This document shows positions 9,321 through 16,634 of a DNA stretch of 33,053 nucleotides, piece after piece (within the stretch, counting starts at the first letter, position 1; each line of letters starts with the position of its first letter). Position numbers and translations under genes: made by a program. The notes under the pieces were generated by a model, which had not been told where the DNA came from, made no database searches, and was given only the letters and a program-made list of their open reading frames with translations. Source of the DNA: Hyphomicrobiales bacterium (lineage in GTDB: Bacteria > Pseudomonadota > Alphaproteobacteria > Rhizobiales > Xanthobacteraceae); assembly GCA_019237215.1 (NCBI GenBank), contig JAFAHL010000227.1, forward strand, positions 1 through 33,053, in the 5' to 3' direction.

Positions 9321-9480
9321 GGTTAAGGCGGACGGTTTCACGGCCGACGCTCGGCCGCGCCCGCGCGCTGGCTCGCAGCGAAGGCCCATGATGCGTCTTG
9401 CGGCGGTTATGAGTAAAGTCCATCTGCGGTCTGGAAAGGCCAAAGCCGGCCTGCGCCGGAACCCGATTTGAGGCGTTGCC

Positions 9481-11280
9481 GTGAGAGCCCCGTCCGAACC
9501 AGTCAAAGGCGGCTCCGCAGACGTGGAGGAGTTTGCCCGCAACATCGCCCGCATGATCGAAGAAGGCGGCAAGGCCTTGGCCGCCTACCTCAAGCCGCGC
9601 GAAGAAGGCCGCCACGACGATCAATATGCCGAGGTCACCGATGTGGTGAAAACGATCGGCCAGGTGGCGGATTATTGGCTGCGCGATCCGCAGCGCGCGC
9701 TCGAACTGCAATCGAGCTTGGGCAAAGCTTATCTCGACCTGTGGGCGAACACGGTCAAGCGCATGGCCGGCGAGCAGGTGCAGCCGGTCGTCCGGCCCGA
9801 GCCCAGGGACGAGCGCTTTGCCGACCCCGAGTGGTCGAGCAACCAGTTCTTCGATTTTCTCAAGCAGGCCTATCTCTTGACGGTGCAATGGGCGAACCGG
9901 CTGGTGCGCGACGCCCAAGGGATCGATCCCCATACCCGGCAGAAGGCGGATTTCTACGTGCGCCAGATCGCCAACGCGATCGCGCCCTCCAATTTCGTCC
10001 TCACCAACCCGGAGCTTTTGCGCGAAACACTCGCCTCGAACGCCGGCAATCTCGTGCGGGGAATGCACATGCTGGCCGAGGACATCGCGGCCGGGCGCGG
10101 CGACCTCAAGATCCGTCAGTCCAGATCCGAAATGTTCGAGGTCGGCCGCAATCTCGCGCTCACGCCCGGCAAGGTGATTTTCGAAAACGAGCTGATGCAA
10201 CTGATCCAATACGCGCCCACGACCCCAACCGTGCTCAAGCGGCCGGTTCTGATCGTGCCGCCGTGGATCAACAAGTTCTACATCCTCGACCTGATGCCGG
10301 AAAAATCCTTCATCAAGTGGTGTGTGGACCAGGGACTGACGGTATTCGTCATTTCCTGGGTAAATCCGGACTCAAAGCTCGCCCAGAAGAGCTTCGAAGA
10401 CTACATGCGCGAGGGCCCGCTCGCCGCGCTCGACGTCATCGAAAGGGCGACAGGCGAGCGCGAGGTCAACGCGATCGGCTATTGCGTCGGCGGGACGCTT
10501 TTGGTCGTCACGCTCGCCTACATGGCGAGCACGCGCGATCAACGCGTCGCTTCGGCGACCCTTTTCGCCGCGCAGATCGATTTCACCCATGCCGGCGATC
10601 TCAAGGTCTTCGTCGACGAGGAGCAGATCGCGGCGCGCGAGCGTGAAATGAGCGAGCGGGGCTATCTCGAAGGCAAGAAAATGGCAACCGCCTTCAACCT
10701 GCTGCGCTCGAATGATCTGATCTGGCCTTACGTCATCAACAACTATCTCAAGGGCAAGGAGCCGGCTCCATTCGACCTCTTGTACTGGAACTCGGATGCG
10801 ACGCGGATGCCGGCCGCGAACCACTCATTCTATCTGCGCAATTGCTATCTGGAGAACCGGCTCAGCAAGGGCGAGATGGTGATCGGCGGCAAGAAGCTCG
10901 ACCTCAAGAGCGTGACGGTTCCGATCTACAATCTGGCCACGCGCGAGGATCACATCGCGCCCGCGCGCTCGGTGTTGCTCGGCTCGAAGTTCTTCGGGGG
11001 ACCCGTGCGCTTCGTGCTGGCCGGTTCGGGTCACATTGCCGGGGTCGTCAATCCTCCCGACAAGATGAAGTACCAGTACTGGACCGGACCAAAACCGACC
11101 AGCGCCAACCTCGACCGGTGGCTCGCCAAGGCGAAGGAGCATGCGGGCTCGTGGTGGCCGGACTGGCTCGCGTGGATCAAAGCCCGCAATTCGGCCGAGG
11201 TCCCCGCGCGCGAGCCCGGCGGCGGCAAGCTCGCTGCGCTGGAGGACGCGCCGGGAAGCTATGTTAGGGTCAGAGATTGA
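9481..11280 (+). CDS. phaC: class I poly(3-hydroxyalkanoate) synthase PhaC
   Basis: PhaC polymerises (R)-3-hydroxyacyl-CoA, mainly 3-hydroxybutyryl-CoA, into storage polyester granules. The 599-residue length is that of class I enzymes, which work without a PhaE or PhaR subunit. The N-terminal domain includes [28 protein letters not shown]; the alpha/beta-hydrolase core has the lipase-like box GYCVGG with nucleophile C335, the catalytic Asp in REDHIAP (D490) and the His in GSGHIAG (H518). All three catalytic residues are intact. The start is a GTG at 9481 with a weak GAGG 7 bases upstream. It is divergent from the lipoprotein/alaC genes. No phaA, phaB, phaP or phaR lies in the window. Confidence 0.96.
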   Translation: MRAPSEPVKGGSADVEEFARNIARMIEEGGKALAAYLKPREEGRHDDQYAEVTDVVKTIGQVADYWLRDPQRALELQSSLGKAYLDLWANTVKRMAGEQVQPVVRPEPRDERFADPEWSSNQFFDFLKQAYLLTVQWANRLVRDAQGIDPHTRQKADFYVRQIANAIAPSNFVLTNPELLRETLASNAGNLVRGMHMLAEDIAAGRGDLKIRQSRSEMFEVGRNLALTPGKVIFENELMQLIQYAPTTPTVLKRPVLIVPPWINKFYILDLMPEKSFIKWCVDQGLTVFVISWVNPDSKLAQKSFEDYMREGPLAALDVIERATGEREVNAIGYCVGGTLLVVTLAYMASTRDQRVASATLFAAQIDFTHAGDLKVFVDEEQIAAREREMSERGYLEGKKMATAFNLLRSNDLIWPYVINNYLKGKEPAPFDLLYWNSDATRMPAANHSFYLRNCYLENRLSKGEMVIGGKKLDLKSVTVPIYNLATREDHIAPARSVLLGSKFFGGPVRFVLAGSGHIAGVVNPPDKMKYQYWTGPKPTSANLDRWLAKAKEHAGSWWPDWLAWIKARNSAEVPAREPGGGKLAALEDAPGSYVRVRD

Positions 11281-11350
11281 AGCCCGGATGCCATTGCGCC
11301 GACCGACCGGGCGTGCAGGATCTTACATCTGTTCACAGCGGAGACCCCCA

Positions 11351-12256
11351 ATGCATCGCAAAATGCTGCTCTCGATGATCGCGACGGCGACCTTCGCCGC
11401 CGGTCCAACGCTCGCGCAGGACCTCACCGGCACGCTCAAGAAGATCAAGGACACCGGCACGATCACGCTCGGCCACCGCGAGTCCTCGGTGCCGTTCTCC
11501 TACTACGACGACAAGCAGCAGGTCGTGGGCTACGCCATGGATCTGTGCGCGCGGATCGTCGATGGGGTGAAGAAAGACCTCAAGCTTGCGAACCTTGAAA
11601 CCAAGCTCAACCCGGTCACATCCGCCACGCGCATCCCGTTGATAGCCAACGGCACCGTCGACCTCGAATGCGGCTCGACCACCAACAATTTCGAGCGCCA
11701 GAAGCAGGTCTCGTTCACCATCACGCATTTCGTCACCGCGAACCGCTTCGTGTCGAAGAAGTCGGCGAACCTGAAGACGGTCGACGACCTCAAGGGCAAG
11801 ACCATCGTGTCGACCTCCGGCACCACCAATATCAAGCAGATCACCGAGATCGGGGCACAGAAGGGCCTCAACCTCAACATCCTCGCCGCCAAGGACCACG
11901 CCGAGGCGTTCCTGATGGTCGAGACCGGCCGCGCGGCTGCCTTCGTCATGGACGACATTCTGCTCTACAGCCTGGTCGCCGGATCGAAGTCGCCGAACGA
12001 TTATACGATCTCCGCCGACGCGCTTTCGGTCGAGCCCTACGCCATCATGCTCCGCCGCGACGATGCTCCATTCAAGAAAGTCGTCGATGAGGCCATGATC
12101 GCCACCTATCGCAGCGGCGCGATCAACCCGATCTACGACAAGTGGTTCCTCCAGCCGATCCCGCCCAAGGGGCTCAACCTGAACGTGCCGATGAGCGACG
12201 CCTTCAAGAAGGTGGTTGCCAGCCCGACCGACAGCGGCGACCCGGCGGTGTATTGA
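11351..12256 (+). CDS. gltI: glutamate/aspartate ABC transporter, periplasmic binding protein
   Basis: This 301-residue protein binds an amino acid in the periplasm and delivers it to the GltJK-GltL importer. A signal peptide covers residues 1 to about 22 (MLLSMIATATFAAGPTLA-Q). The bacterial solute-binding family 3 fold follows: GTITLGHRESSVPFSYYD near residues 36-53, then DLCARIV, the block NGTVDLECGSTTNNFERQKQ, and LKGKTIVSTSGTTN. These match GltI-type glutamate/aspartate binders. The frame is open upstream from inside phaC, but the ATG at 11351 begins the signal peptide. It is 70 bp after phaC and is the first gene of a four-gene transporter set. Glutamate/aspartate is the best ligand guess, by family. 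Confidence 0.9.
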   Translation: MHRKMLLSMIATATFAAGPTLAQDLTGTLKKIKDTGTITLGHRESSVPFSYYDDKQQVVGYAMDLCARIVDGVKKDLKLANLETKLNPVTSATRIPLIANGTVDLECGSTTNNFERQKQVSFTITHFVTANRFVSKKSANLKTVDDLKGKTIVSTSGTTNIKQITEIGAQKGLNLNILAAKDHAEAFLMVETGRAAAFVMDDILLYSLVAGSKSPNDYTISADALSVEPYAIMLRRDDAPFKKVVDEAMIATYRSGAINPIYDKWFLQPIPPKGLNLNVPMSDAFKKVVASPTDSGDPAVY

Positions 12257-12264
12257 CCGCCGTC

Positions 12265-12320
12265 ATCAGCCATCGGACATCGCTGATCAGGCACACCGTC
12301 TCGTCTTGATCACCGATGTC
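12265..12320 (+). promoter_or_regulatory. intercistronic stem-loops between gltI and gltJ
   Basis: ATCAGC (12265-12270) can pair with GCTGAT (12282-12287) across an 11-base loop. Alternatively GACATCG (12276-12282) can pair with CGATGTC (12314-12320). The two pairings interfere. A structure here, with no T-run, could protect the gltI 3' end and favour more binding protein than permease, as is common in ABC operons. Function is inference. Confidence 0.35.
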
Positions 12321-12351
12321 GGGTGAGCACTCCGTGGTGAGGGGGGGCTGC

Positions 12352-13101
12352 ATGAATTACAACTGGAACTGGGGCATCTTCTTTCAGACGTCGCCGGATG
12401 GGGTGCATACCTATCTGGAGACGCTCCTCATGGGCACCGGGTGGACGCTCGCAACCGCGCTCAGCGCGTGGTGCCTGGCGCTCGCCATGGGATCGCTGAT
12501 TGGCGTCATTCGCACCACGGCCAATCCGTGGCTGGTCCGGCTCGGCAACGCCTACGTGGAATTGTTCCGCAACATCCCGCTGCTGGTGCAGATGTTCCTG
12601 TGGTATTTCGTGCTGCCCGAGCTCCTGCCGACCAGCCTGGGAGATTGGCTCAAGCAGCTTCCCGACGCCTCGTTCTACACGGCGGTGGTTTCGCTAGGCT
12701 TCTACACCTCGGCACGCATCGCCGAGCAGGTGCGCGCAGGCATCTTGAGTCTCGCTCGCGGCCAGGGCTGGGCTGCCCTCGCGCTTGGCCTCACGCCGGC
12801 GCAGTCCTACGTCCATGTGCTGTTGCCGATGGCATATCGCGTCATCCTGCCGCCGCTGACGTCCGAATTTCTCAACATCATCAAGAACAGCGCGGTCGCG
12901 CTCACCATCGGGCTCATGGAGCTCACCGCACGGGCGCGGGCCATGCAGGAATTCTCGTTCCAGGTATTCGAGGCCTTTACTGCCGCCACCGTCATCTACC
13001 TCATAATCAACATCGTGGTGACCTTCGGCATGCGCTGGGTCGAGCGGCGGGCAGCCGTGCCCGGCTTCATCGGCGCCGCACCCGCGGCGGCCGCGCACTG
13101 A
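12352..13101 (+). CDS. gltJ: glutamate/aspartate ABC transporter permease GltJ
   Basis: This 249-residue inner-membrane permease begins MNYNWNWGIFF, very close to E. coli GltJ (WNWGIF), and keeps the family blocks YVELFRNIPLLVQMFLWYFVLPELLP and SLGFYTSARIAEQVRAGI. The EAA-type loop that contacts the ATPase reads GLTPAQSYVHVLLPMAYRVILPP, followed by NIIKNSAVALTIGL. About five to six membrane helices are visible. I chose the ATG at 12352, preceded by a GAGGGGGGG ribosome-binding site, over an in-frame ATG at 12316. It starts 95 bp after gltI, with stem-loops in the gap, and ends 8 bp before gltK. Confidence 0.93.
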   Translation: MNYNWNWGIFFQTSPDGVHTYLETLLMGTGWTLATALSAWCLALAMGSLIGVIRTTANPWLVRLGNAYVELFRNIPLLVQMFLWYFVLPELLPTSLGDWLKQLPDASFYTAVVSLGFYTSARIAEQVRAGILSLARGQGWAALALGLTPAQSYVHVLLPMAYRVILPPLTSEFLNIIKNSAVALTIGLMELTARARAMQEFSFQVFEAFTAATVIYLIINIVVTFGMRWVERRAAVPGFIGAAPAAAAH

Positions 13102-13109
13102 GGCGATCG

Positions 13110-13802
13110 ATGTTCGCGGATTTCGACTTCGACGTCATCATTCGCTCGCTGCCCTACCTGTTCTACGACGGCATGACCTTCACGCTGATGCTGACCGCGC
13201 TGGCGACATGCGGCGGCATCATTTTCGGCACGCTGCTCGCCATGATGCGGCTGTCAGGCGTTGCTCCGCTCTCGCTGCTCGCCGCCGGCTACGTGAACCT
13301 GATGCGAGCGGTGCCGCTGGTGCTGGTGATCTTTTGGTTCTACTTCCTCGTTCCTTTCATCGGTCAGTGGGTCACCGGCGCCTCGCGGCCGATCCAGGTC
13401 GGAGCGTTCGCCTCCTCCCTCGTGACCTTCACGCTGTTCGAAGCCGCCTATTTCGCCGAGATCATGCGCGCGGGGATCCAGTCGATCCGGCGCGGTCAAG
13501 TGCAGGCGGCGCAGGCGCTCGGCATGACCTACTTGCAGACGATGGGCTACATCGTGCTGCCGCAGGCGTTCCGCAACATGCTGCCCGTGCTGCTCACCCA
13601 AACCATCATCCTGTTCCAGGACACGTCGCTCGTTTATGTGCTCTCGATCACGGACTTCCTCGGCGCAGCATCGAAGGTAGCGCAGCGCGACGGGCGCCTG
13701 GTAGAGATGTATTTGTTCGCCGCATCGGTCTATTTCGTGATCTCGTTCGCGGCCTCGCTGCTCGTGCGTCGGCTGCAGAGGCGGGTCGCGATCATCCGCT
13801 GA
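13110..13802 (+). CDS. gltK: glutamate/aspartate ABC transporter permease GltK
   Basis: This 230-residue second permease subunit pairs with GltJ. It has the His/Glu/Gln-type amino-acid permease pattern: a first helix after DVIIRSLPYLFYDGMTFTL, the block YVNLMRAVPLVLVIFWFYFLVP, FEAAYFAEIMRAGIQSIRRGQ, and the ATPase-contacting loop QAAQALGMTYLQTMGYIVLPQAFRNMLP, then DTSLVYVLSITDFLGAA. About five membrane helices are present. The ATG at 13110 is 8 bp after the gltJ stop, in a frame in which a longer open frame overlaps gltJ. The stop is 9 bp before gltL, so the three membrane-complex genes are tightly coupled. Confidence 0.93.
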   Translation: MFADFDFDVIIRSLPYLFYDGMTFTLMLTALATCGGIIFGTLLAMMRLSGVAPLSLLAAGYVNLMRAVPLVLVIFWFYFLVPFIGQWVTGASRPIQVGAFASSLVTFTLFEAAYFAEIMRAGIQSIRRGQVQAAQALGMTYLQTMGYIVLPQAFRNMLPVLLTQTIILFQDTSLVYVLSITDFLGAASKVAQRDGRLVEMYLFAASVYFVISFAASLLVRRLQRRVAIIR

Positions 13803-13811
13803 GGACCTGCC

Positions 13812-14540
13812 ATGATCACGCTCAGCAAAGTCAGCAAGTGGTATCCCAACTTTCAGGTGCTAAATCAGTGCTCGACGGAAGTCGCCAAGGGCGAAGTCGT
13901 CGTGGTGTGTGGTCCATCGGGTTCCGGCAAGTCGACGCTCATCAAATGCGTCAACGGGCTCGAACCGTTCCAGGAGGGCGCCATCACGGTCGCCGGCATT
14001 TCCCTGAACGACCCCAAGACCGACCTGCCGAAGCTGCGCGCCCGCATCGGCATGGTATTTCAGCATTTCGAGCTGTTCCCGCATCTCACCGTGACGCGCA
14101 ATCTCGAACTGGCGCAGATCAAGGTGCTCGGCCGCAGCCAGGATGAGGCGGCGGCGAAAGGCATGCGCCTGCTCGAACGTGTCGGTTTGAGCGCGCACGC
14201 TCGCAAGTATCCGGGCGAGCTTTCCGGCGGACAGCAGCAGCGGGTCGCGATTGCGCGTGCGCTCGCCATGGATCCGATCGCCATGCTGTTCGATGAGCCG
14301 ACTTCCGCGCTCGACCCCGAGATGATCAACGAGGTGCTCGACGTCATGGTGGCGCTCGCCAAGGAAGGCATGACCATGATGGTGGTCACCCACGAAATGG
14401 GTTTTGCACGCAGGGTGGCCCACCGGGTGGTGTTCATGGACAAGGGCCAGATCGTCGAAGACGCGCCGACGCCCGAATTCTTCGGCAAGCCGCGCAGCGA
14501 GCGCGCCCAGGCTTTTCTGTCGAAGATTTTGCAGCATTGA
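13812..14540 (+). CDS. gltL: glutamate/aspartate ABC transporter ATP-binding protein GltL
   Basis: This 242-residue cytoplasmic ATPase powers the GltJK importer. The Walker A motif GPSGSGKST is at residues 34-42, the ABC signature LSGGQQQR at 137-144, Walker B LFDEP at 159-163 with the D-loop SALDPE, and the switch His in VVTHEMGFA at 194. These and the length are typical of polar amino-acid ABC ATPases. It is the last gene of gltIJKL and converges on argC across a 74-bp gap. Confidence 0.95.
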   Translation: MITLSKVSKWYPNFQVLNQCSTEVAKGEVVVVCGPSGSGKSTLIKCVNGLEPFQEGAITVAGISLNDPKTDLPKLRARIGMVFQHFELFPHLTVTRNLELAQIKVLGRSQDEAAAKGMRLLERVGLSAHARKYPGELSGGQQQRVAIARALAMDPIAMLFDEPTSALDPEMINEVLDVMVALAKEGMTMMVVTHEMGFARRVAHRVVFMDKGQIVEDAPTPEFFGKPRSERAQAFLSKILQH

Positions 14541-14571
14541 AGCGCGCGGCCGGCGCTGCGTGCGACGGCCT

Positions 14572-14595
14572 CGCGTTCCCGCGATCGAGAACGCG
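14572..14595. terminator. candidate bidirectional terminator between gltL and argC
   Basis: CGCGTTC (14572-14578) and GAACGCG (14589-14595) form a perfect 7-bp stem with a 10-base loop in the 74-bp gap between two convergent genes. No T-run follows on either strand, so it would be an imperfect intrinsic terminator. Confidence 0.35.
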
Positions 14596-14614
14596 CGCAG
14601 AGCCACTCAACTCA

Positions 14615-15670
14615 TCACGGAAACAGCGCGACCTGCTCGAGCCCCAGCGTCTCAGGAAAGCCGAGCATGAGGTTCATGTTCTGCACGGCTTGGCCGGAGG
14701 CGCCCTTGGCAAGGTTGTCGAGCGCCGAGCAGATGATGGCGCGGCCTTCGACCCGGTCGTTCGCCACTCCGATGAACGTCATGTTGGAGCCGCGCACATG
14801 GCGGGTTTGCGGCATTTCGCCGAACGGCAGAACATGCACGAACGGCTCCCCCGCGTAAGACTTCAACAGGATCGCATGCAGATCTTGGGGCGAGGTCCTG
14901 AGCCCGCGCACGTAGATCGTCGACAGGATTCCCCGGTTCATGGGCACGAGATGCGGCGTGAAGCTGACGATGACGTCGCGCCCCGCAGCCTTGGAAAATT
15001 CCTGATCGAGCTCCGCCATGTGGCGGTGATGGCCCACGCCGTAGGGATGGAAGCCCTCCGAGACCTCCGAGAACAGCATCTCCTCTTTCGCCGCCCTCCC
15101 CGCCCCGGTCATGCCCGATTTGGCGTCGATCACGATCTCGTCGGGATCGATGGCCTTCGCGCGCAAGAGCGGGATGAGGGGCAGCTCCGCGCAGCTCGTG
15201 TAGCAGCCGGGGTTGGCGACCAGCCGCGCGGTCTTGATCTTGTGGCGGTAGATTTCCGTAAGCCCATAGACCGCCTCCTTTTGCAGGTCCGAGGCATGGT
15301 GCTCGTGGCCATACCAGCGGGCATAGGCGGCGGTGTCGCCGAGGCGAAAATCGGCGGAGAGATCGACCACCTTGGTGGTCGGAGCCTTGGCGAGCAAGTC
15401 CTTGATGACCGTCTGCGTGGTCGCGTGCGGCAGCGCGCAGAAGGCAAGGTCGAGCGCGGCCTTCTTCCAATCGACGCCATCGATCGCAACGAGCTTCGGC
15501 AGCGCATAGGGCGAGAACTGCGGGAAGACTTGACGCATGTGCTGGCCGGCGCGGCGCTCCGCGGTGAGCAGCGCGATCTCGACCCGCGGATGGGGAATGA
15601 GGAGCCGCAGCAGCTCCGCACCGGTATAGCCGGACGCGCCGAGCACGCCGATCTTAGCCTTGTCAGCCAT
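14615..15670 (-). CDS. argC: N-acetyl-gamma-glutamyl-phosphate reductase ArgC
   Basis: ArgC reduces N-acetyl-glutamyl-phosphate to the semialdehyde with NADPH, the third step of arginine synthesis. The 351-residue protein has the nucleotide-binding motif GVLGASGYTGAELLRLL at residues 8-24, DLSADFRL near 103, the catalytic Cys in NPGCYTS (C156) and the catalytic His in GHHRHMAE (H217). It belongs to the long ArgC type. The ATG at 15670 overlaps the end of the upstream paiB-like gene by 8 bp, which implies translational coupling. The other arg genes are not in the window. Confidence 0.96.
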   Translation of the reverse strand: MADKAKIGVLGASGYTGAELLRLLIPHPRVEIALLTAERRAGQHMRQVFPQFSPYALPKLVAIDGVDWKKAALDLAFCALPHATTQTVIKDLLAKAPTTKVVDLSADFRLGDTAAYARWYGHEHHASDLQKEAVYGLTEIYRHKIKTARLVANPGCYTSCAELPLIPLLRAKAIDPDEIVIDAKSGMTGAGRAAKEEMLFSEVSEGFHPYGVGHHRHMAELDQEFSKAAGRDVIVSFTPHLVPMNRGILSTIYVRGLRTSPQDLHAILLKSYAGEPFVHVLPFGEMPQTRHVRGSNMTFIGVANDRVEGRAIICSALDNLAKGASGQAVQNMNLMLGFPETLGLEQVALFP

Positions 15671-16337
15671 GGCTCAAGTCCTTCCCGTCGGTCGCCTGTT
15701 CGTATGCCAAGTGCGGCCGCAACGCGACCATCCGTGCTGCAATCGCGTGCGCGGACGGCCTGTTCTGCTCGCGCAGCGCGCGGACAACGGCGACGTGATC
15801 GGCATCGGCCTTGTGCTGATTGAGCTTGAAGCTGCCCTCGACGGTCTCGATCGTCATCTCGATCGCGACAATCGACTCCATCAGCGTCGCGCGACGTTGC
15901 GATGACAACATGCCGTCAGCGACCCAGGGCGGCTTCGGCGCCAGGGCCGATTCGAATTGCGCCGCAAGACGATCGAGATGGTCGGCCGTGTGGGAGGCCG
16001 GGACAACATGCACGGGCCCGGAGAGCTGCACGGTCTCGTAGAGCCAAGTCGGCACCTGCTCGGCACTCGCGTACCAATGCGGCGATACATAAGCATCGTC
16101 GCCGGCAACGGCAATCAGCCATGGTCCACCTTTGGTCGCGAGATGGGCGAGCGGATTGGGGCGTGCGACATGAAATTGGAGGCGCGGCAGCCGGCCGTTC
16201 GCTTCCATCACATGGAACGGCAGCAGCGCCGCCACCGGGCGGCCGCCTTCACAAGCGATCACTTGGCCGAAGCCGCGCGCGGCCGCAAACGCAAGGCCGA
16301 CGGCGTGGTGAATCTTGAAAGCGGGGTGGACGTACAT
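15663..16337 (-). CDS. PaiB family FMN-binding negative transcriptional regulator
   Basis: This 224-residue protein starts MYVHPAFKI, the usual opening of the PaiB family, followed by the split-barrel flavin-reductase-like core with LPFHVMEANGRLPRLQFHVARPNPLAHL, and the conserved Trp-rich segment VSPHWYASAEQVPTWLYETVQLSGPVHVV. PaiB in Bacillus lowers expression of sporulation and protease genes; in most bacteria its role is untested, and some relatives may be flavin-dependent enzymes. It overlaps argC by 8 bp and is the first gene behind a good predicted promoter. No helix-turn-helix is obvious. The family is confident; a regulatory role is inherited annotation. Confidence 0.87.
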   Translation of the reverse strand: MYVHPAFKIHHAVGLAFAAARGFGQVIACEGGRPVAALLPFHVMEANGRLPRLQFHVARPNPLAHLATKGGPWLIAVAGDDAYVSPHWYASAEQVPTWLYETVQLSGPVHVVPASHTADHLDRLAAQFESALAPKPPWVADGMLSSQRRATLMESIVAIEMTIETVEGSFKLNQHKADADHVAVVRALREQNRPSAHAIAARMVALRPHLAYEQATDGKDLSHG

Positions 16338-16515
16338 GGTCGCGCTCCGATGCGAGAGGCGGCCGGAGCTCGGTCATGGCGCGGGGGTCGAGAGACGATG
16401 TGCCGCGGAGCCGAGTCCGGCGGCACGGGTGATGATCACGCGCGATCGCGCGCCCGTGCCGCGGAAGCGCGGCGGCGCAACAATGCGTGGCGAGCGATCA
16501 TCGTCATGGGCCGCC

Positions 16516-16544
16516 GCTATAGACGCCAACACGGTGTCCGTCAA
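16516..16544 (-). promoter_or_regulatory. predicted sigma-70 promoter for paiB-argC
   Basis: On the minus strand TTGACG (16539-16544) and TATAGC (16516-16521) are spaced by 17 bases, the best promoter match I found in the window. It predicts a leader of about 170 bases before the paiB-like start at 16337. The 297-bp gap (16338-16634) to the divergent membrane-protein gene otherwise shows no gene that I can support. Confidence 0.55.
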
Positions 16545-16634
16545 GCGCACGCGCACACCCGCGCGGCCCAGCCATGGACGACGACCGAAGCGCCCGCTAT
16601 TTCGCCCACCAACGCAACGCGATAAGGCTAGGAG

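Noticed and set aside
11282-11312. GCCCGG/CCGGGC inverted repeat after phaC as a terminator
   Set aside because: The loop is 19 bases, the stem only 6, and there is no T-run.
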